Origin: Geopseudomonas sagittaria
GTDB lineage: Bacteria; Pseudomonadota; Gammaproteobacteria; Pseudomonadales; Pseudomonadaceae
Direction: 5' to 3'
DNA: 64,000 nucleotides
Assembly (NCBI RefSeq): GCF_900115715.1
Contig: NZ_FOXM01000005.1
Coordinates: forward strand, 124,001 to 188,000
The translations under genes were made by a program, and so were the position numbers. Shown in pieces: positions 29,335-39,362 of this stretch. The notes under the pieces were generated by a model that saw only the letters and a list, made by a program, of their open reading frames with translations, was not told where the DNA came from and searched no databases. Within the stretch, counting starts at the first letter, position 1. Each line of letters begins with the position of its first letter.

Positions 29335-29819
29335 GTCGGGCGCGGTGGCTCACTGGGGGCGGGCGACGGGCTGGCGTGCGCTGCGGCGGGATTGCTTGCG
29401 GCGGCAGCTTCCGCGGCCGGCACGGCCGGACTGGCCGTCTGGTATTCCGGCAGCGAGGCCAGGCGGCTGTTGGCGGCGATGGGCGCGTTGGCCTGTTCCG
29501 CGCTGGGCGCGGTAACCGGCGCTGCCTCGCCGAACGGGGCCGGGGTGGTGCCGGCGGCACCGGCAGCCGGCGAACTGCCCGGCTGGGCTGCTTGCTGCTG
29601 GCGCTCCTGGGCGAGGATGTTCTCGTTGTGCAGCTGGCGGCGGATCTCGTCGGCGCCGATCTCGCGCTCGACCTCGCTCTTGATCGCCGCGAAGCTGCGC
29701 TTGAGCCGGCCGATCCACAGCCCGGCGGTGCGCGCGGCGCCCGGCAGGCGCTCGGGGCCGAGCACCAGCAGGGCCACCAGGGCGACCAGCAGCAGTTCGG
29801 AAAAGCCTACGTCGAACAT
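29331..29819 (-). CDS. tatB: Sec-independent translocase protein TatB
   Basis: Membrane component of the Tat receptor, 162 residues. The N-terminal helix [20 protein letters not shown] is followed by [20 protein letters not shown], the exact TatB pattern (Glu8, hinge GPxRLP). An amphipathic helix and a long Ala/Pro-rich cytoplasmic tail make up the rest. It lies between tatA (32-base gap) and tatC (four-base overlap). Confidence 0.97.
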   Translation of the reverse strand: MFDVGFSELLLVALVALLVLGPERLPGAARTAGLWIGRLKRSFAAIKSEVEREIGADEIRRQLHNENILAQERQQQAAQPGSSPAAGAAGTTPAPFGEAAPVTAPSAEQANAPIAANSRLASLPEYQTASPAVPAAEAAAASNPAAAHASPSPAPSEPPRPT

Positions 29820-29851
29820 GATTCAGCCACGCTCCGGCACCCGCGGGTGCG

Positions 29852-30091
29852 TCAGTCCTTCTTCGCCGGTTCGTCGACCTTGCGCACTTCGCCCTGGATG
29901 GTGTGGCCCTTGGGCTCTTCCACCTGGGGCTTGCTGGCTTCCTCGTCGCCGGCGTTCACCGACTTGCGAAAGCCCTTGATCGCTTCGCCGACGTCCGAGC
30001 CGAGCGACTTGAGGCGCTTGGTGCCGAACAGCATGACCACGATGAGCAGGATGATCAGGAGTTGCCAGATGCTGATGCCGCCGAGTCCCAT
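29852..30091 (-). CDS. tatA: Sec-independent translocase protein TatA
   Basis: Pore-forming Tat subunit of 79 residues. It begins [20 protein letters not shown] (one transmembrane helix), then [20 protein letters not shown] (FGTKKL hinge and amphipathic helix), and ends in a charged tail. GGAG lies eight bases before the ATG. It follows hisE after 25 bases, so the tat genes are probably cotranscribed with hisIE. Confidence 0.97.
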   Translation of the reverse strand: MGLGGISIWQLLIILLIVVMLFGTKRLKSLGSDVGEAIKGFRKSVNAGDEEASKPQVEEPKGHTIQGEVRKVDEPAKKD

Positions 30092-30116
30092 GATGGAATC
30101 TCCGAGTAGGTTGTTA

Positions 30117-30464
30117 TCAGGATTGCGAACGGGCGGCCTTTTCGGCGTGCCCGGAGAGGCCGAAACGGCGGTCCAGTTCGTCGAGCACCGCCTGCGGGTG
30201 CTGGCCGAGGGAGGCGAGCATGACCAGGGAATGGAACCACAGGTCGGCGGTTTCGTAGATCAGCTCGCTGCAGTCGCCGCTCAGCGCGGCGTCCTTGGCG
30301 GCGAGGATGGTTTCCACCGACTCCTCACCGACCTTTTCGAGAATCTTGTTCAGGCCCTTGTGGTACAGGCTGGCCACGTAGGAGCTGTCCGGCGCGGCGC
30401 CCTTGCGCGCCTCGAGCACCTCGGCGAGGCGGGCGAGGGTGTCGTTGCTGCTGGCTTCACTCAT
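30117..30464 (-). CDS. hisE: Phosphoribosyl-ATP diphosphatase
   Basis: Second step of histidine synthesis: hydrolysis of phosphoribosyl-ATP to phosphoribosyl-AMP. The 115-residue MazG-like protein has the helical block [20 protein letters not shown] followed by [11 protein letters not shown] and the metal-site region [19 protein letters not shown]. The start lies inside the end of hisI (eight-base overlap), which implies coupled translation of the two consecutive pathway enzymes. Confidence 0.96.
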   Translation of the reverse strand: MSEASSNDTLARLAEVLEARKGAAPDSSYVASLYHKGLNKILEKVGEESVETILAAKDAALSGDCSELIYETADLWFHSLVMLASLGQHPQAVLDELDRRFGLSGHAEKAARSQS

Positions 30465-30861
30465 GGTGGTGGCCCTTGTGCTCGTAGATGGCGTGCGGGT
30501 CCTTGAGGACCGCGTCGACGGTCTGCCAGGCGCCGTTCGCGTAGACGCGGTAGAAGCAGCTCTCGCGCCCGGTGTGGCAGGCGATGCCGCCGAGCTGTTC
30601 GACCTGCAGGACGATGACGTCGGCGTCGCAGTCCAGGCGCAGCTCGTGCAGCCTCTGCACGTGGCCGGACTCCTCGCCCTTGCGCCACAGCTTGCCGCGC
30701 GAGCGCGACCAGTAGATGGCGCGGCCCTCGTCGACGGTGAGCTGCAGGGATTCGCGGTTCATCCAGGCCATCATCAGGATGCGCCCGCTCTTGTAGTCCT
30801 GGGCAATCGCCGGGACCAGCCCGTCGGCGTTCCAGTGAATTTCGTCCAGCCAGTTGTTCAT
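30457..30861 (-). CDS. hisI: Phosphoribosyl-AMP cyclohydrolase
   Basis: Third step of histidine synthesis, opening the adenine ring of phosphoribosyl-AMP. The 134-residue zinc enzyme has [20 protein letters not shown] (N-terminal block), [20 protein letters not shown] and the metal motif [20 protein letters not shown], followed by TGRESCFYR. It is separated from ubiB by 81 bases and overlaps hisE. Confidence 0.97.
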   Translation of the reverse strand: MNNWLDEIHWNADGLVPAIAQDYKSGRILMMAWMNRESLQLTVDEGRAIYWSRSRGKLWRKGEESGHVQRLHELRLDCDADVIVLQVEQLGGIACHTGRESCFYRVYANGAWQTVDAVLKDPHAIYEHKGHHHE

Positions 30862-30942
30862 CGCTCTTCGCTTGTCCGGGGCGCCGCGGGGCGCCGGTTC
30901 AACGGTTGATTCGGTCAGTGTGCCAGTGCCGCCACGCGCTGG

Positions 30943-32532
30943 CTATCGGCGTAGGACCAGATACAGGCCGCCGGCCAGCATGCTCCAGGCCGGCCAGGTC
31001 TCGGCCGTCGGCGTCAGACCGCTGCTGGCGGCGCCGAGCAGCAGCACGGCGCCGAGCAGGCGCGGCAGCCAGTGGGGGCTCGTGGCGGCCGGCGCCGGGG
31101 CGCCGCTACCGGCCTGGCCGAGGCGCTCGAGCGCCGCGCCGGCCTTCTTGGCCAGTTGCGGCACCTGCTCGGCCTGGCTCTGCAGGTTGCGCAGCAGGTG
31201 CAGCGGGCTCATGCGCTCGCGCATCCAGCGCTCGAGGAACGGCTTGGCGGTGCTCCACAGGTCGAGCTCGGGATACAGCTGGCGACCGAGGCCCTCGATG
31301 TTGAGCAGGGTCTTCTGCAGCAGCACCAGCTGCGGCTGCACCTGCATGTTGAAGCGCCGCGCGGTCTGGAACAGGCGCAGCAGCACCTGGCCGAAGGAGA
31401 TGTCCTTCAGCGGCTTCTCGAAGATCGGTTCGCACACGGTGCGGATCGCCGCCTCGAAGTCGTTGACCTGGGTATCGGCCGGCACCCAGCCGGAGTCGAT
31501 GTGCAGCTGTGCCACCTTGCGGTAGTCGCGCTTGAAGAAGGCCAGCAGGTTGCGCGCCAGGTAGTCCTGGTCCTCGGCGGTGAGGCTGCCGACGATGCCG
31601 CAGTCGATGGCGATGTACTGCGGGTCGTGCGGCGCGCGGGTGCTGACGAAGATGTTGCCGGGGTGCATGTCGGCGTGGAAGAAGCTGTCGCGAAATACCT
31701 GGGTGAAGAAGATCTCCACGCCGCGCTCGGCGAGCTTCTTCATGTCGGTGTGCTGGTCGTGCAGGGCGGCCAGGTCGGTGACCGGGATGCCGTAGATGCG
31801 CTCCATCACCAGCACCTTGGGGCGGCACCAGTCCCAGTACACCTGCGGTACGTAGAGCAGCTTGGAGTCCTCGAAGTTGCGCCGCAGCTGGCTGCCGTTG
31901 GCGGCCTCGCGCAGCAGGTCGAGCTCGTCGAAGATGGTCTTCTCGTAGTCGCCGACCACCTCCACCGGGCGCAGGCGGCGGGCATCGCTGGAGACGCGCT
32001 CGGCCAGCCTGGCCAGCGCGAACAGCCAGGCCATGTCCTGGCGGATCACCGGCTCGAGGCCGGGGCGCACCACCTTGACCACCACGTCCTCGCCACTGCG
32101 CAGCTGGGCGGCGTGCACCTGGGCGACCGAGGCGGAGGCCAGCGGCTGGCGCTCGAAGCGGCTGAACACCTGATCGATGGTCGCGCCGAGCTGCTGCTCG
32201 ATCAGCGCCACCGCCTGCTCGGGCGGGAACGGGGGCACCTTGTCCTGCAGATGGGCCAGCTCGTCGGCGATGTCCGGCGGCAGCAGGTCGCGGCGGGTGG
32301 ACAGCAGCTGGCCGAACTTGATGAACACCGGGCCGAGGTCTTCCAGGCTGCGGCGCAGGCGCTCGCCGCGCGACATCGCGATGGGCTGGCGCGGCAGCCA
32401 GCGCCAGGGCATGGCGCGCAGCAGGCTGCGCAGCCACCAGGGCAGCGGCAGGTCGAGCAGCAGGTCGTCGAGGTGGTAGCGGGTGGCGGTCCGCTGGATG
32501 CGGATCAGGCGGCGCAGGGCGAGCAGCTTCAT
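30943..32532 (-). CDS. ubiB: UbiB, ADCK-family ubiquinone biosynthesis protein
   Basis: Atypical protein kinase-like ATPase of 529 residues needed for ubiquinone synthesis. The KxGQ motif is present ([20 protein letters not shown]), as are the Ala-rich nucleotide loop region [13 protein letters not shown], the catalytic [13 protein letters not shown] and [11 protein letters not shown]. Two hydrophobic C-terminal segments (about residues 475-525) anchor it in the inner membrane. The ATG at 32532 lies four bases after the ubiJ stop. The order ubiE-ubiJ-ubiB is conserved in gammaproteobacteria. Confidence 0.97.
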   Translation of the reverse strand: MKLLALRRLIRIQRTATRYHLDDLLLDLPLPWWLRSLLRAMPWRWLPRQPIAMSRGERLRRSLEDLGPVFIKFGQLLSTRRDLLPPDIADELAHLQDKVPPFPPEQAVALIEQQLGATIDQVFSRFERQPLASASVAQVHAAQLRSGEDVVVKVVRPGLEPVIRQDMAWLFALARLAERVSSDARRLRPVEVVGDYEKTIFDELDLLREAANGSQLRRNFEDSKLLYVPQVYWDWCRPKVLVMERIYGIPVTDLAALHDQHTDMKKLAERGVEIFFTQVFRDSFFHADMHPGNIFVSTRAPHDPQYIAIDCGIVGSLTAEDQDYLARNLLAFFKRDYRKVAQLHIDSGWVPADTQVNDFEAAIRTVCEPIFEKPLKDISFGQVLLRLFQTARRFNMQVQPQLVLLQKTLLNIEGLGRQLYPELDLWSTAKPFLERWMRERMSPLHLLRNLQSQAEQVPQLAKKAGAALERLGQAGSGAPAPAATSPHWLPRLLGAVLLLGAASSGLTPTAETWPAWSMLAGGLYLVLRR

Positions 32533-32536
32533 GCGG

Positions 32537-33166
32537 TCAGTCGGTTTCCGTGAGGCGGCGGGCAAGGCGCTCGCTGCGCGCCTCGAGACGGTCGAGGGCG
32601 AGCTTGAGGTGGTCCAGTTCGGCGAAGCGCGCTTCGGCCTCGCGGCGGCCGAGCAGTGGGCGCGCTTCCTCGGCCAGCCAGTCGGTCAGGTTCAGGCGCA
32701 GGTTGGCCAGGCTGCCGGCGCTCCACTGCCGGGCGTCACGCAGCGGGCGGGCCGCGGCGACGGCGCCGAGCGGGCCGAGCCAGTCGGCCAGCGCGCCTTC
32801 CCAGTCCAGTTCGAGATCCTGGAGGATCGCGGCGAGATCGAGCAGACAGGCGCTGTGGCCGTCCAGCTCGACGTCGGCGGCATGCAGCACGGCGGTCTTG
32901 TCGCGGCGGGTGGCCAGCTGCAGCAGGCGGCCCGCCGGCGCGCGCAGGGTGCAGTCGGCCGCCGCCTCCCAGTGGCCGGCCAGGCGCAGACCGTCGGCGC
33001 CGGGCAGCAGGTACAGGCGCAGGGCCGGCGCCGTGCAGTCGACGGCGATCACCCGGCCTTGCAGGGCGGCGAGGCGCGGGCCGGCGGTGGCGTCCAGCGC
33101 CAGCACGCGGTTGAGGCCGGCCTCGACGGCCGCCAGCGCGGCGCCCAGCAGCAGCGAAGGGACCAT
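32537..33166 (-). CDS. ubiJ: UbiJ, SCP2-domain accessory factor of ubiquinone synthesis
   Basis: 209-residue soluble protein between ubiE and ubiB, the position of E. coli ubiJ (yigP). The N-terminal half is an SCP2 lipid-binding fold ([55 protein letters not shown]). The C-terminal half is charged and helical ([20 protein letters not shown]), probably a coiled coil. UbiJ organises the cytosolic ubiquinone-synthesis complex with UbiK. The start ATG shares one base with the ubiE stop (TGATG). Confidence 0.92.
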   Translation of the reverse strand: MVPSLLLGAALAAVEAGLNRVLALDATAGPRLAALQGRVIAVDCTAPALRLYLLPGADGLRLAGHWEAAADCTLRAPAGRLLQLATRRDKTAVLHAADVELDGHSACLLDLAAILQDLELDWEGALADWLGPLGAVAAARPLRDARQWSAGSLANLRLNLTDWLAEEARPLLGRREAEARFAELDHLKLALDRLEARSERLARRLTETD

Positions 33167-33936
33167 CAGGGCTTGATGCCGCGGTGCAGGGCGACGATGC
33201 CGCCGGTCATGTTGTGGTAGGTGACCAGGTCGAAGCCGGCGTCGACCATCATGGCCTTGAGGGTTTCCTGGTCGGGGTGCATGCGGATCGACTCGGCCAG
33301 GTAGCGGTAGCTGTCGGCGTCGTTGGTGATCAGCTTGCCGGCCAGCGGCATGAAGGCGAACGAGTAGGCGTCGTAGGCCTTGCCGAGCAGGGCGTTGGCC
33401 GGCTTGGAGAACTCCAGCACCAGCAGGCGGCCGCCGGGCTTGAGCACGCGCAGCATGGAGCGCAGGGCGTCTTCCTTGTGGGTGACGTTGCGCAGGCCGA
33501 AGGCGATGGTGACCACGTCGAAGTGGTTGTCGGGGAACGGCAGCTTCTCGGCGTCGGCCTGGACGAACTTGACGTTGCCGGCCACGCCGCAGTCGAGCAG
33601 CTTGTCGCGGCCGACCTGGAGCATCGAGGCGTTGATGTCGGCGAGCACCACCTCGCCGCTCGGGCCGACCAGACGGGAGAACTGGCGGGTCAGGTCGCCG
33701 GTGCCGCCGGCGATGTCGAGCACGCGGTTGCCCGGGCGCACGCCGGACAGCTCGATGGTGAAGCGCTTCCACAGGCGGTGCATGCCGGCGGACAGCACGT
33801 CGTTCATCAGGTCGTACTTGGCGGCCACCGAGTGGAACACCTCGGCGACTTTCTGCGCCTTCTGGCTTTCCGGCACGCTCTGGTAACCGAAGTGGGTGGC
33901 GGGTTCGGCGTTGTCGGGCTTGCGCGGATCGCTCAT
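33166..33936 (-). CDS. ubiE: UbiE C-methyltransferase of ubiquinone/menaquinone synthesis
   Basis: S-adenosylmethionine-dependent methyltransferase of 256 residues. The family signature [20 protein letters not shown] is at the N-terminus, the SAM motif is [15 protein letters not shown], and motif II/III are in [19 protein letters not shown] and [16 protein letters not shown]. The C-terminus ([17 protein letters not shown]) is exact for UbiE. It starts the ubiE-ubiJ-ubiB operon. In P. aeruginosa the region just upstream holds the pha cluster; here it holds only a REP palindrome. Confidence 0.98.
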   Translation of the reverse strand: MSDPRKPDNAEPATHFGYQSVPESQKAQKVAEVFHSVAAKYDLMNDVLSAGMHRLWKRFTIELSGVRPGNRVLDIAGGTGDLTRQFSRLVGPSGEVVLADINASMLQVGRDKLLDCGVAGNVKFVQADAEKLPFPDNHFDVVTIAFGLRNVTHKEDALRSMLRVLKPGGRLLVLEFSKPANALLGKAYDAYSFAFMPLAGKLITNDADSYRYLAESIRMHPDQETLKAMMVDAGFDLVTYHNMTGGIVALHRGIKP

Positions 33937-34018
33937 GTCGCAGTCACCTGAAAAAATGTGGTGGCCATTCTAATCCGCGCGTCGGGCTTTGTCTTGGCGA
34001 GAGCAGGCTCCGGCCCTT

Positions 34019-34094
34019 GTGGGAGGCCCGCCCTCGGGGCGAAGCTGTTTGGCGGTCGTGCGGCCCGCATCGCCGCGAGGTCGCGCCTCCTACA
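34019..34094. repeat. REP-like palindrome (family B, copy 2)
   Basis: Second copy of the element at 13818-13900: TGTGGGAGGCCCGCCCTCGG at the left end and GCGCCTCCTACA at the right end, with CGGGGCGAAGCT and CGCCGCGAGG inside. It lies in the 205-base gap between the DUF971 gene and ubiE, where related genomes carry polyhydroxyalkanoate genes. Confidence 0.75.
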
Positions 34095-34141
34095 GGGCGG
34101 CTGGAGCCGCAGGCTTGTCCGCCCCAAAACGGCGCCGGGAC

Positions 34142-34513
34142 TCAGAGCATCAGCCTGACCACCGACTCGGCGGGGTCGCGCGACTTGCCGGCGGCGGCCA
34201 ACTGGGCGAGGTAGTCGGCCCACAGCTGTTCCTGGCGGGTGGCCAGCTCGTACAGGTAGTCCCAGGTGAACAGGCCGCTGTCGTGGCCGTCGTCGAACAC
34301 CAGCTTGAGGGCGTACTGCCCGGCCGGCTCGGCGCCCTTGAAGCCGACGTTGAGCTTGCCGTACTGCAGTACGGGGTTGCCGTGGCCCTGCACCTCCGCG
34401 GAGGGCGAGTGCACGCGCAGGAACTCGGCGCTCAGGCTGTAGTGGGCGTCGCCGTAGTGCAGTTCGAGGGTCTTCGACGCCTTGTGCAGCTGGATGGCGG
34501 TGGGGATGTGCAT
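34142..34513 (-). CDS. DUF971 (gamma-butyrobetaine hydroxylase N-terminal-like) protein
   Basis: Small soluble protein of 123 residues made only of the DUF971 domain: IQLHKASKTLELHYGDAHYS, LSAEFLRVHSPSAEVQGHG, then LNVGFKGAEPAGQYALKLVF and SGLFTWDYLYELA. The domain binds zinc or iron in larger proteins, but this short form has no established role. It lies downstream of hslVU on the same strand, separated by a REP-like pair. Confidence 0.92.
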   Translation of the reverse strand: MHIPTAIQLHKASKTLELHYGDAHYSLSAEFLRVHSPSAEVQGHGNPVLQYGKLNVGFKGAEPAGQYALKLVFDDGHDSGLFTWDYLYELATRQEQLWADYLAQLAAAGKSRDPAESVVRLML

Positions 34514-34537
34514 CGTTGGCTCCTGCGGGTGGCAGCC

Positions 34538-34649
34538 CGTAGGGTGGACAACTCGCGCAGCGGTTGTCCACCCCTCAGGCCGCGGTGCGTGGGGGCGGTA
34601 GAAAACCGTTGTGCGGGTTTTCTGCCCAGGGTCGGAGCCGCCCCTACGG
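34538..34649. repeat. REP-like hairpin pair (family A, site 3)
   Basis: The first hairpin (34538-34573) has arms GGTGGACAAC and GTTGTCCACC around TCGCGCAGCG and begins with CGTAGG. The second (34594-34627) has GGGCGGTAGAAAACC paired with GGTTTTCTGCCC, followed by GCCCCTACGG at 34640-34649. The two are inverted with respect to each other, like the pair at 4656-4749. It lies between hslU and the DUF971 gene. Confidence 0.75.
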
Positions 34650-34656
34650 TTTGGCG

Positions 34657-35997
<1,341 letters not shown>

Positions 35998-36058
35998 GGA
36001 ATGGCTCCGGGCAGGACAGGGATGGGCGTCAGGCGGGCTGCAGCGGCACTGGGCGGCT

Positions 36059-36595
36059 TCAGGCGTCCTGGGCGCAGTCCTGCTCCTCGATGGTCAGGTT
36101 CTGGTTGGTGAATACGCAGATGGAGCCGGCGATGTTCAGCGCGGTCTCGGTGATCTCGCGGGCCGACAGTTCGGTCTTCTGCAGCAGGGCCATGGCCGCG
36201 GCCTGGGCGAAGCCGCCGCCCGAACCCATGGCGATCAGGCCGTGCTCGGGCTCCACCACGTCGCCGTTGCCGGTGATGATCAGGGAGGCGTCCTTGTTGG
36301 CCACCGCCAGCATGGCCTCCAGACGGCTCAGCGAGCGGTCGGTGCGCCAGTCCTTGGCCAGTTCGACGGCGGCGCGCACCAGGTGGCCCTGATGCTTCTC
36401 CAGTTGGCCCTCGAAGCGCTCGAACAGGGTGAAGGCGTCGGCGGTGGCGCCGGCGAAGCCGGCCAGCACCTGGCCGTGGTACAGGCGCCGCACCTTCTTG
36501 GCGTTGCCTTTCATCACGGTGTTGCCGAGGGAAACCTGGCCGTCGCCGCCCATGACGACTTTGCCGTTGCGGCGGACTGAAACGATGGTGGTCAA
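36059..36595 (-). CDS. hslV: HslV, proteolytic subunit of the HslVU protease
   Basis: Threonine protease of 178 residues, forming the dodecameric core of HslVU. The start is an unusual TTG at 36595: the following codons give [20 protein letters not shown], and the first Thr must become the N-terminal nucleophile after methionine removal. GGAG lies nine bases upstream of the TTG. The only in-frame ATG (36670) would add 25 residues absent from the family. [20 protein letters not shown] and [12 protein letters not shown]-type blocks ([20 protein letters not shown]) are conserved. A sigma-32-like promoter lies 48 bases upstream. Confidence 0.97.
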   Translation of the reverse strand: MTTIVSVRRNGKVVMGGDGQVSLGNTVMKGNAKKVRRLYHGQVLAGFAGATADAFTLFERFEGQLEKHQGHLVRAAVELAKDWRTDRSLSRLEAMLAVANKDASLIITGNGDVVEPEHGLIAMGSGGGFAQAAAMALLQKTELSAREITETALNIAGSICVFTNQNLTIEEQDCAQDA

Positions 36596-36642
36596 GGGAG
36601 CGCTCTCCTGCAGCTGGACGCGGGCGTCCGGGATGCCGGGAG

Positions 36643-36671
36643 ATATGGGGCGCGGTGGCGGGCTTTTCAAC
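36643..36671 (-). promoter_or_regulatory. Candidate heat-shock (sigma-32) promoter of hslVU
   Basis: Read on the minus strand: GTTGAAA (-35), a 14-base spacer, then CCCCATAT (-10), 48 bases before the hslV start. The -10 matches the sigma-32 consensus CCCCATNT exactly and the -35 matches CTTGAAA at six of seven positions. Confidence 0.75.
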
Positions 36672-36712
36672 CGCCCGCCCGACCATGGTCGATGGCGGGC
36701 GCTCGAAGGGTC

Positions 36713-37489
36713 TCAGCGCCGCTGCTGGACCACGCTGCTGACGCCGTTGCTGCCGAGCTGCTTCTGCGCGCCGTCGGCCTGCTGGCGGCTGGCGAAGGGG
36801 CCGACCACCACGCGGTGCCAGGTCTTGTCGCCGACCTTGCCCGACTCGATGCGCGCATCCTGGCCGAGCAGGATCAGCCGGGCGCGGGTGCTTTCCGCCT
36901 GGTCACGGCTGGCGAAGGAGCCGGCCTGCAGGATGAAGCGGCTGGGTGCCGCGGCCGGCTTTGCGGCGGGCGCCGCTGCCGACCCCTTGGGCGCAGGAGC
37001 CGGTGCCGCCGCCGGTGCTGGCGTGGGCTTGGGCGCGCTCGGCGCGGCGGTCAGCGCCGTGGTGGCCGGGGCCTGGGTGGCTGCCGGCGCCGTCGCGGCC
37101 GGTGCGACGACCAGGCGCGGCGGCGGGGTGCGTCCTTCGAGCAGGGCCTGGGCGCGGGCGGCTTCCACCGCCTGCACCTGTTCTGGCGTCGGCTGGTTGC
37201 CCGGCAGCGGCGGCGGGCTGGCCTTGGTCAGCTCCTCGTAGAACTCGTACTTGGGCTTGGGCGGCGTGGCGGGTTGCGCCGGCTTGGCCGTGGCGATGCT
37301 TTCCGGCTTGCCCGCAGGCGCACGCTTGACCTCGTCGCTGCCCGGCTTGAGCTGCGACAGGAACACCAGGAAGCCGCCGATCACCAGGCCGCTGGCCAGC
37401 CAGATCCAGCCCGGCACCGGCTGCCGGGCCGGGGCGGAGCGGGTACGGCTGGCGCCGCGCGGTTTGGGCTTCTGCTTGCGGGCGGCCAT
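36713..37489 (-). CDS. SPOR-domain membrane protein (FtsN-like)
   Basis: Bitopic inner-membrane protein of 258 residues with FtsN architecture. A basic cytoplasmic tail (MAARKQKPKPRG...) is followed by one transmembrane helix (WIWLASGLVIGGFLVFLSQL, about residues 28-48), a long Pro/Ala-rich periplasmic linker and a C-terminal SPOR domain (from about 175: RFILQAGSFASRDQAESTRA and TWHRVVVGPFASRQQAD), which binds denuded glycan strands at the septum. The start directly abuts the argS stop. It is likely a cell-division factor; it could be FtsN itself, though the short helical segments were not checked. Confidence 0.88.
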   Translation of the reverse strand: MAARKQKPKPRGASRTRSAPARQPVPGWIWLASGLVIGGFLVFLSQLKPGSDEVKRAPAGKPESIATAKPAQPATPPKPKYEFYEELTKASPPPLPGNQPTPEQVQAVEAARAQALLEGRTPPPRLVVAPAATAPAATQAPATTALTAAPSAPKPTPAPAAAPAPAPKGSAAAPAAKPAAAPSRFILQAGSFASRDQAESTRARLILLGQDARIESGKVGDKTWHRVVVGPFASRQQADGAQKQLGSNGVSSVVQQRR

Positions 37490-39229
37490 TTACATGCGCT
37501 CGAGGGTGGTCAGGCCGAGCAGCTCGAGGCCCTGCTGGAGGGTGCGCCCGGTCAGCGCGGCCAGGCGCAGGCGGCTCTGCTGCACGGTCTCATCCTCGGC
37601 GGACAGGATCGGGCAGTTCTCGTAGAAGCTGGAGAACAGCCCCGCCAGCTCGTACAGGTAGCTGCACAGGATGTGCGGCACGCCCTTGTCGGCGACGCTG
37701 TTGAGCACCTCGGCGAACTGCGCCAGCTTGGCGGCGAGGGCCAGTTCCTGCTCGGCCTGCAGGTCGATCTTGCCGCCGATCTCGCTCACGCCCTTGCCCA
37801 GCTTGCGGAACACGCTGGCCACGCGGGTGTAGGCGTACAGCAGGTAGGGCGCGGTGTTGCCCTCGAAGCTGAGCATCTGCTCGAAGTTGAAGCTGTAGTC
37901 GCTGGTGCGGTGCTTGGACAGGTCGGCGTACTTTACCGCGCCGATGCCGACCGCGCGGGCGATCTGGCGCAGTTCGGCTTCGTCCAGCTCGGGGTTCTTG
38001 CCCTTGACCAGCGCGTAGGCGCGCTGTTCGGCCTCGTCGAGCAGGTCGATCAGCTTGACGGTGCCGCCGTCGCGGGTCTTGAACGGGCGGCCGTCGGCGC
38101 CGTTCATGGTGCCGAAGCCCATGTGCTCGAGGTCCATGCCTTCATGCACGAAGCCGGCGCGGCGCGCCACCTCGAAGACCATCTGGAAGTGCAGGGCCTG
38201 GCGCTGGTCGACGAAGTACAGGGCGCGGTCGGCCTTCAGCACCTGGCTGCGGTAGCGCATGGCGGCCAGGTCGGTGGTGGCGTACAGGTAGCCGCCGCCG
38301 GCCTTCTGCACGATCACCGGCAGCGGATTGCCCTCGGCGTTCTTGAACTCGTCCATGAACACGCACTGCGCGCCTTCGCTCTCGCTGAGCAGGCCCTTGG
38401 CCTGCAGCTCGCTGACGATGGCCGGCAGATCGCTGTTGTAGGCGCTCTCGCCGCGCACGTCGGCCGGGCTCAGCTTGACGCCGAGGCGGTCGTAGACGGC
38501 CTGGCAGTGGCTCAGCGACACCTCGTTGAAGCGCTGCCACAGGCGCAGGCAGTCGGCGTCGCCGGCCTGCAGCTTGACCACCAGAGCGCGGGCGCGGTCG
38601 GCGAACTCGGCGGAGTCGTCGAAACGCTTCTTCGCCACGCGGTAGAACTGCTCGAGGTCGGCCAGCTCGCTCTCGGCGGCGGCCGGATTCTCTTCCAGGT
38701 AGGCCAGCAGCATGCCGAACTGGGTGCCCCAGTCGCCGACGTGGTTCTGGCGGATCACCGTATCGCCGAGGAACTCCAGCACGCGGGCCACGGCGTCGCC
38801 GATGATGGTCGAGCGCAGGTGGCCGACGTGCATTTCCTTGGCCAGGTTGGGCGAGGACAGGTCGACCACCACGCGCTGGGCGGCGCCGCTCTTGCGCACG
38901 CCGAGCTGCGCGTCGGCCAGCGCGGCTTCCAGGCGCTCGGCCAGGGCGTCGCTGTTCTGGAAGAAGTTGAGAAAGCCCGGTCCGGCGATTTCCACCTTGC
39001 TGACCGCGGCGTCGGCGGGCAGTGCGGCGATCAGCTTCTCGGCCAGCTCGCGCGGCTTCAGGCCGGCCGGCTTGGCCAGCATCATGGCGATGTTGCTGGC
39101 GAAGTCGCCGTGGGTCTTGTCCCGGGTGTTTTCCACCTGGATCGCCGGGGTCAGCCCCTCCGGCAGCACGCCTTGTTCGGTCAGGCGGGTCAGGGCTTGC
39201 TGGATCAGGTGGCGGATGCTGTCTTTCAT
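37490..39229 (-). CDS. argS: Arginyl-tRNA synthetase
   Basis: Class I synthetase of 579 residues that charges tRNA-Arg. The N-terminal Add1 domain (about 1-110, with [20 protein letters not shown]) precedes the HIGH-type motif [31 protein letters not shown] and the [14 protein letters not shown] region form the catalytic core. The anticodon domain follows ([18 protein letters not shown]) and the protein ends in LGLTTLERM, the usual ArgRS C-terminus. It is preceded by priA (133-base gap) and followed without a gap by the SPOR protein gene. Confidence 0.98.
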   Translation of the reverse strand: MKDSIRHLIQQALTRLTEQGVLPEGLTPAIQVENTRDKTHGDFASNIAMMLAKPAGLKPRELAEKLIAALPADAAVSKVEIAGPGFLNFFQNSDALAERLEAALADAQLGVRKSGAAQRVVVDLSSPNLAKEMHVGHLRSTIIGDAVARVLEFLGDTVIRQNHVGDWGTQFGMLLAYLEENPAAAESELADLEQFYRVAKKRFDDSAEFADRARALVVKLQAGDADCLRLWQRFNEVSLSHCQAVYDRLGVKLSPADVRGESAYNSDLPAIVSELQAKGLLSESEGAQCVFMDEFKNAEGNPLPVIVQKAGGGYLYATTDLAAMRYRSQVLKADRALYFVDQRQALHFQMVFEVARRAGFVHEGMDLEHMGFGTMNGADGRPFKTRDGGTVKLIDLLDEAEQRAYALVKGKNPELDEAELRQIARAVGIGAVKYADLSKHRTSDYSFNFEQMLSFEGNTAPYLLYAYTRVASVFRKLGKGVSEIGGKIDLQAEQELALAAKLAQFAEVLNSVADKGVPHILCSYLYELAGLFSSFYENCPILSAEDETVQQSRLRLAALTGRTLQQGLELLGLTTLERM

Positions 39230-39362
39230 CGGGATGCTCTTCAGGCCGGGTGCGCGGGCGCCGGGGCGCTGCTCGAAAACTGCACATTATCCGCAGGGCG
39301 CCGGGGCTTGCCAACCGCTGTGGCGTGTCGGCTTCACAGCCTGTGCAGGGGACGCCCGGCGC

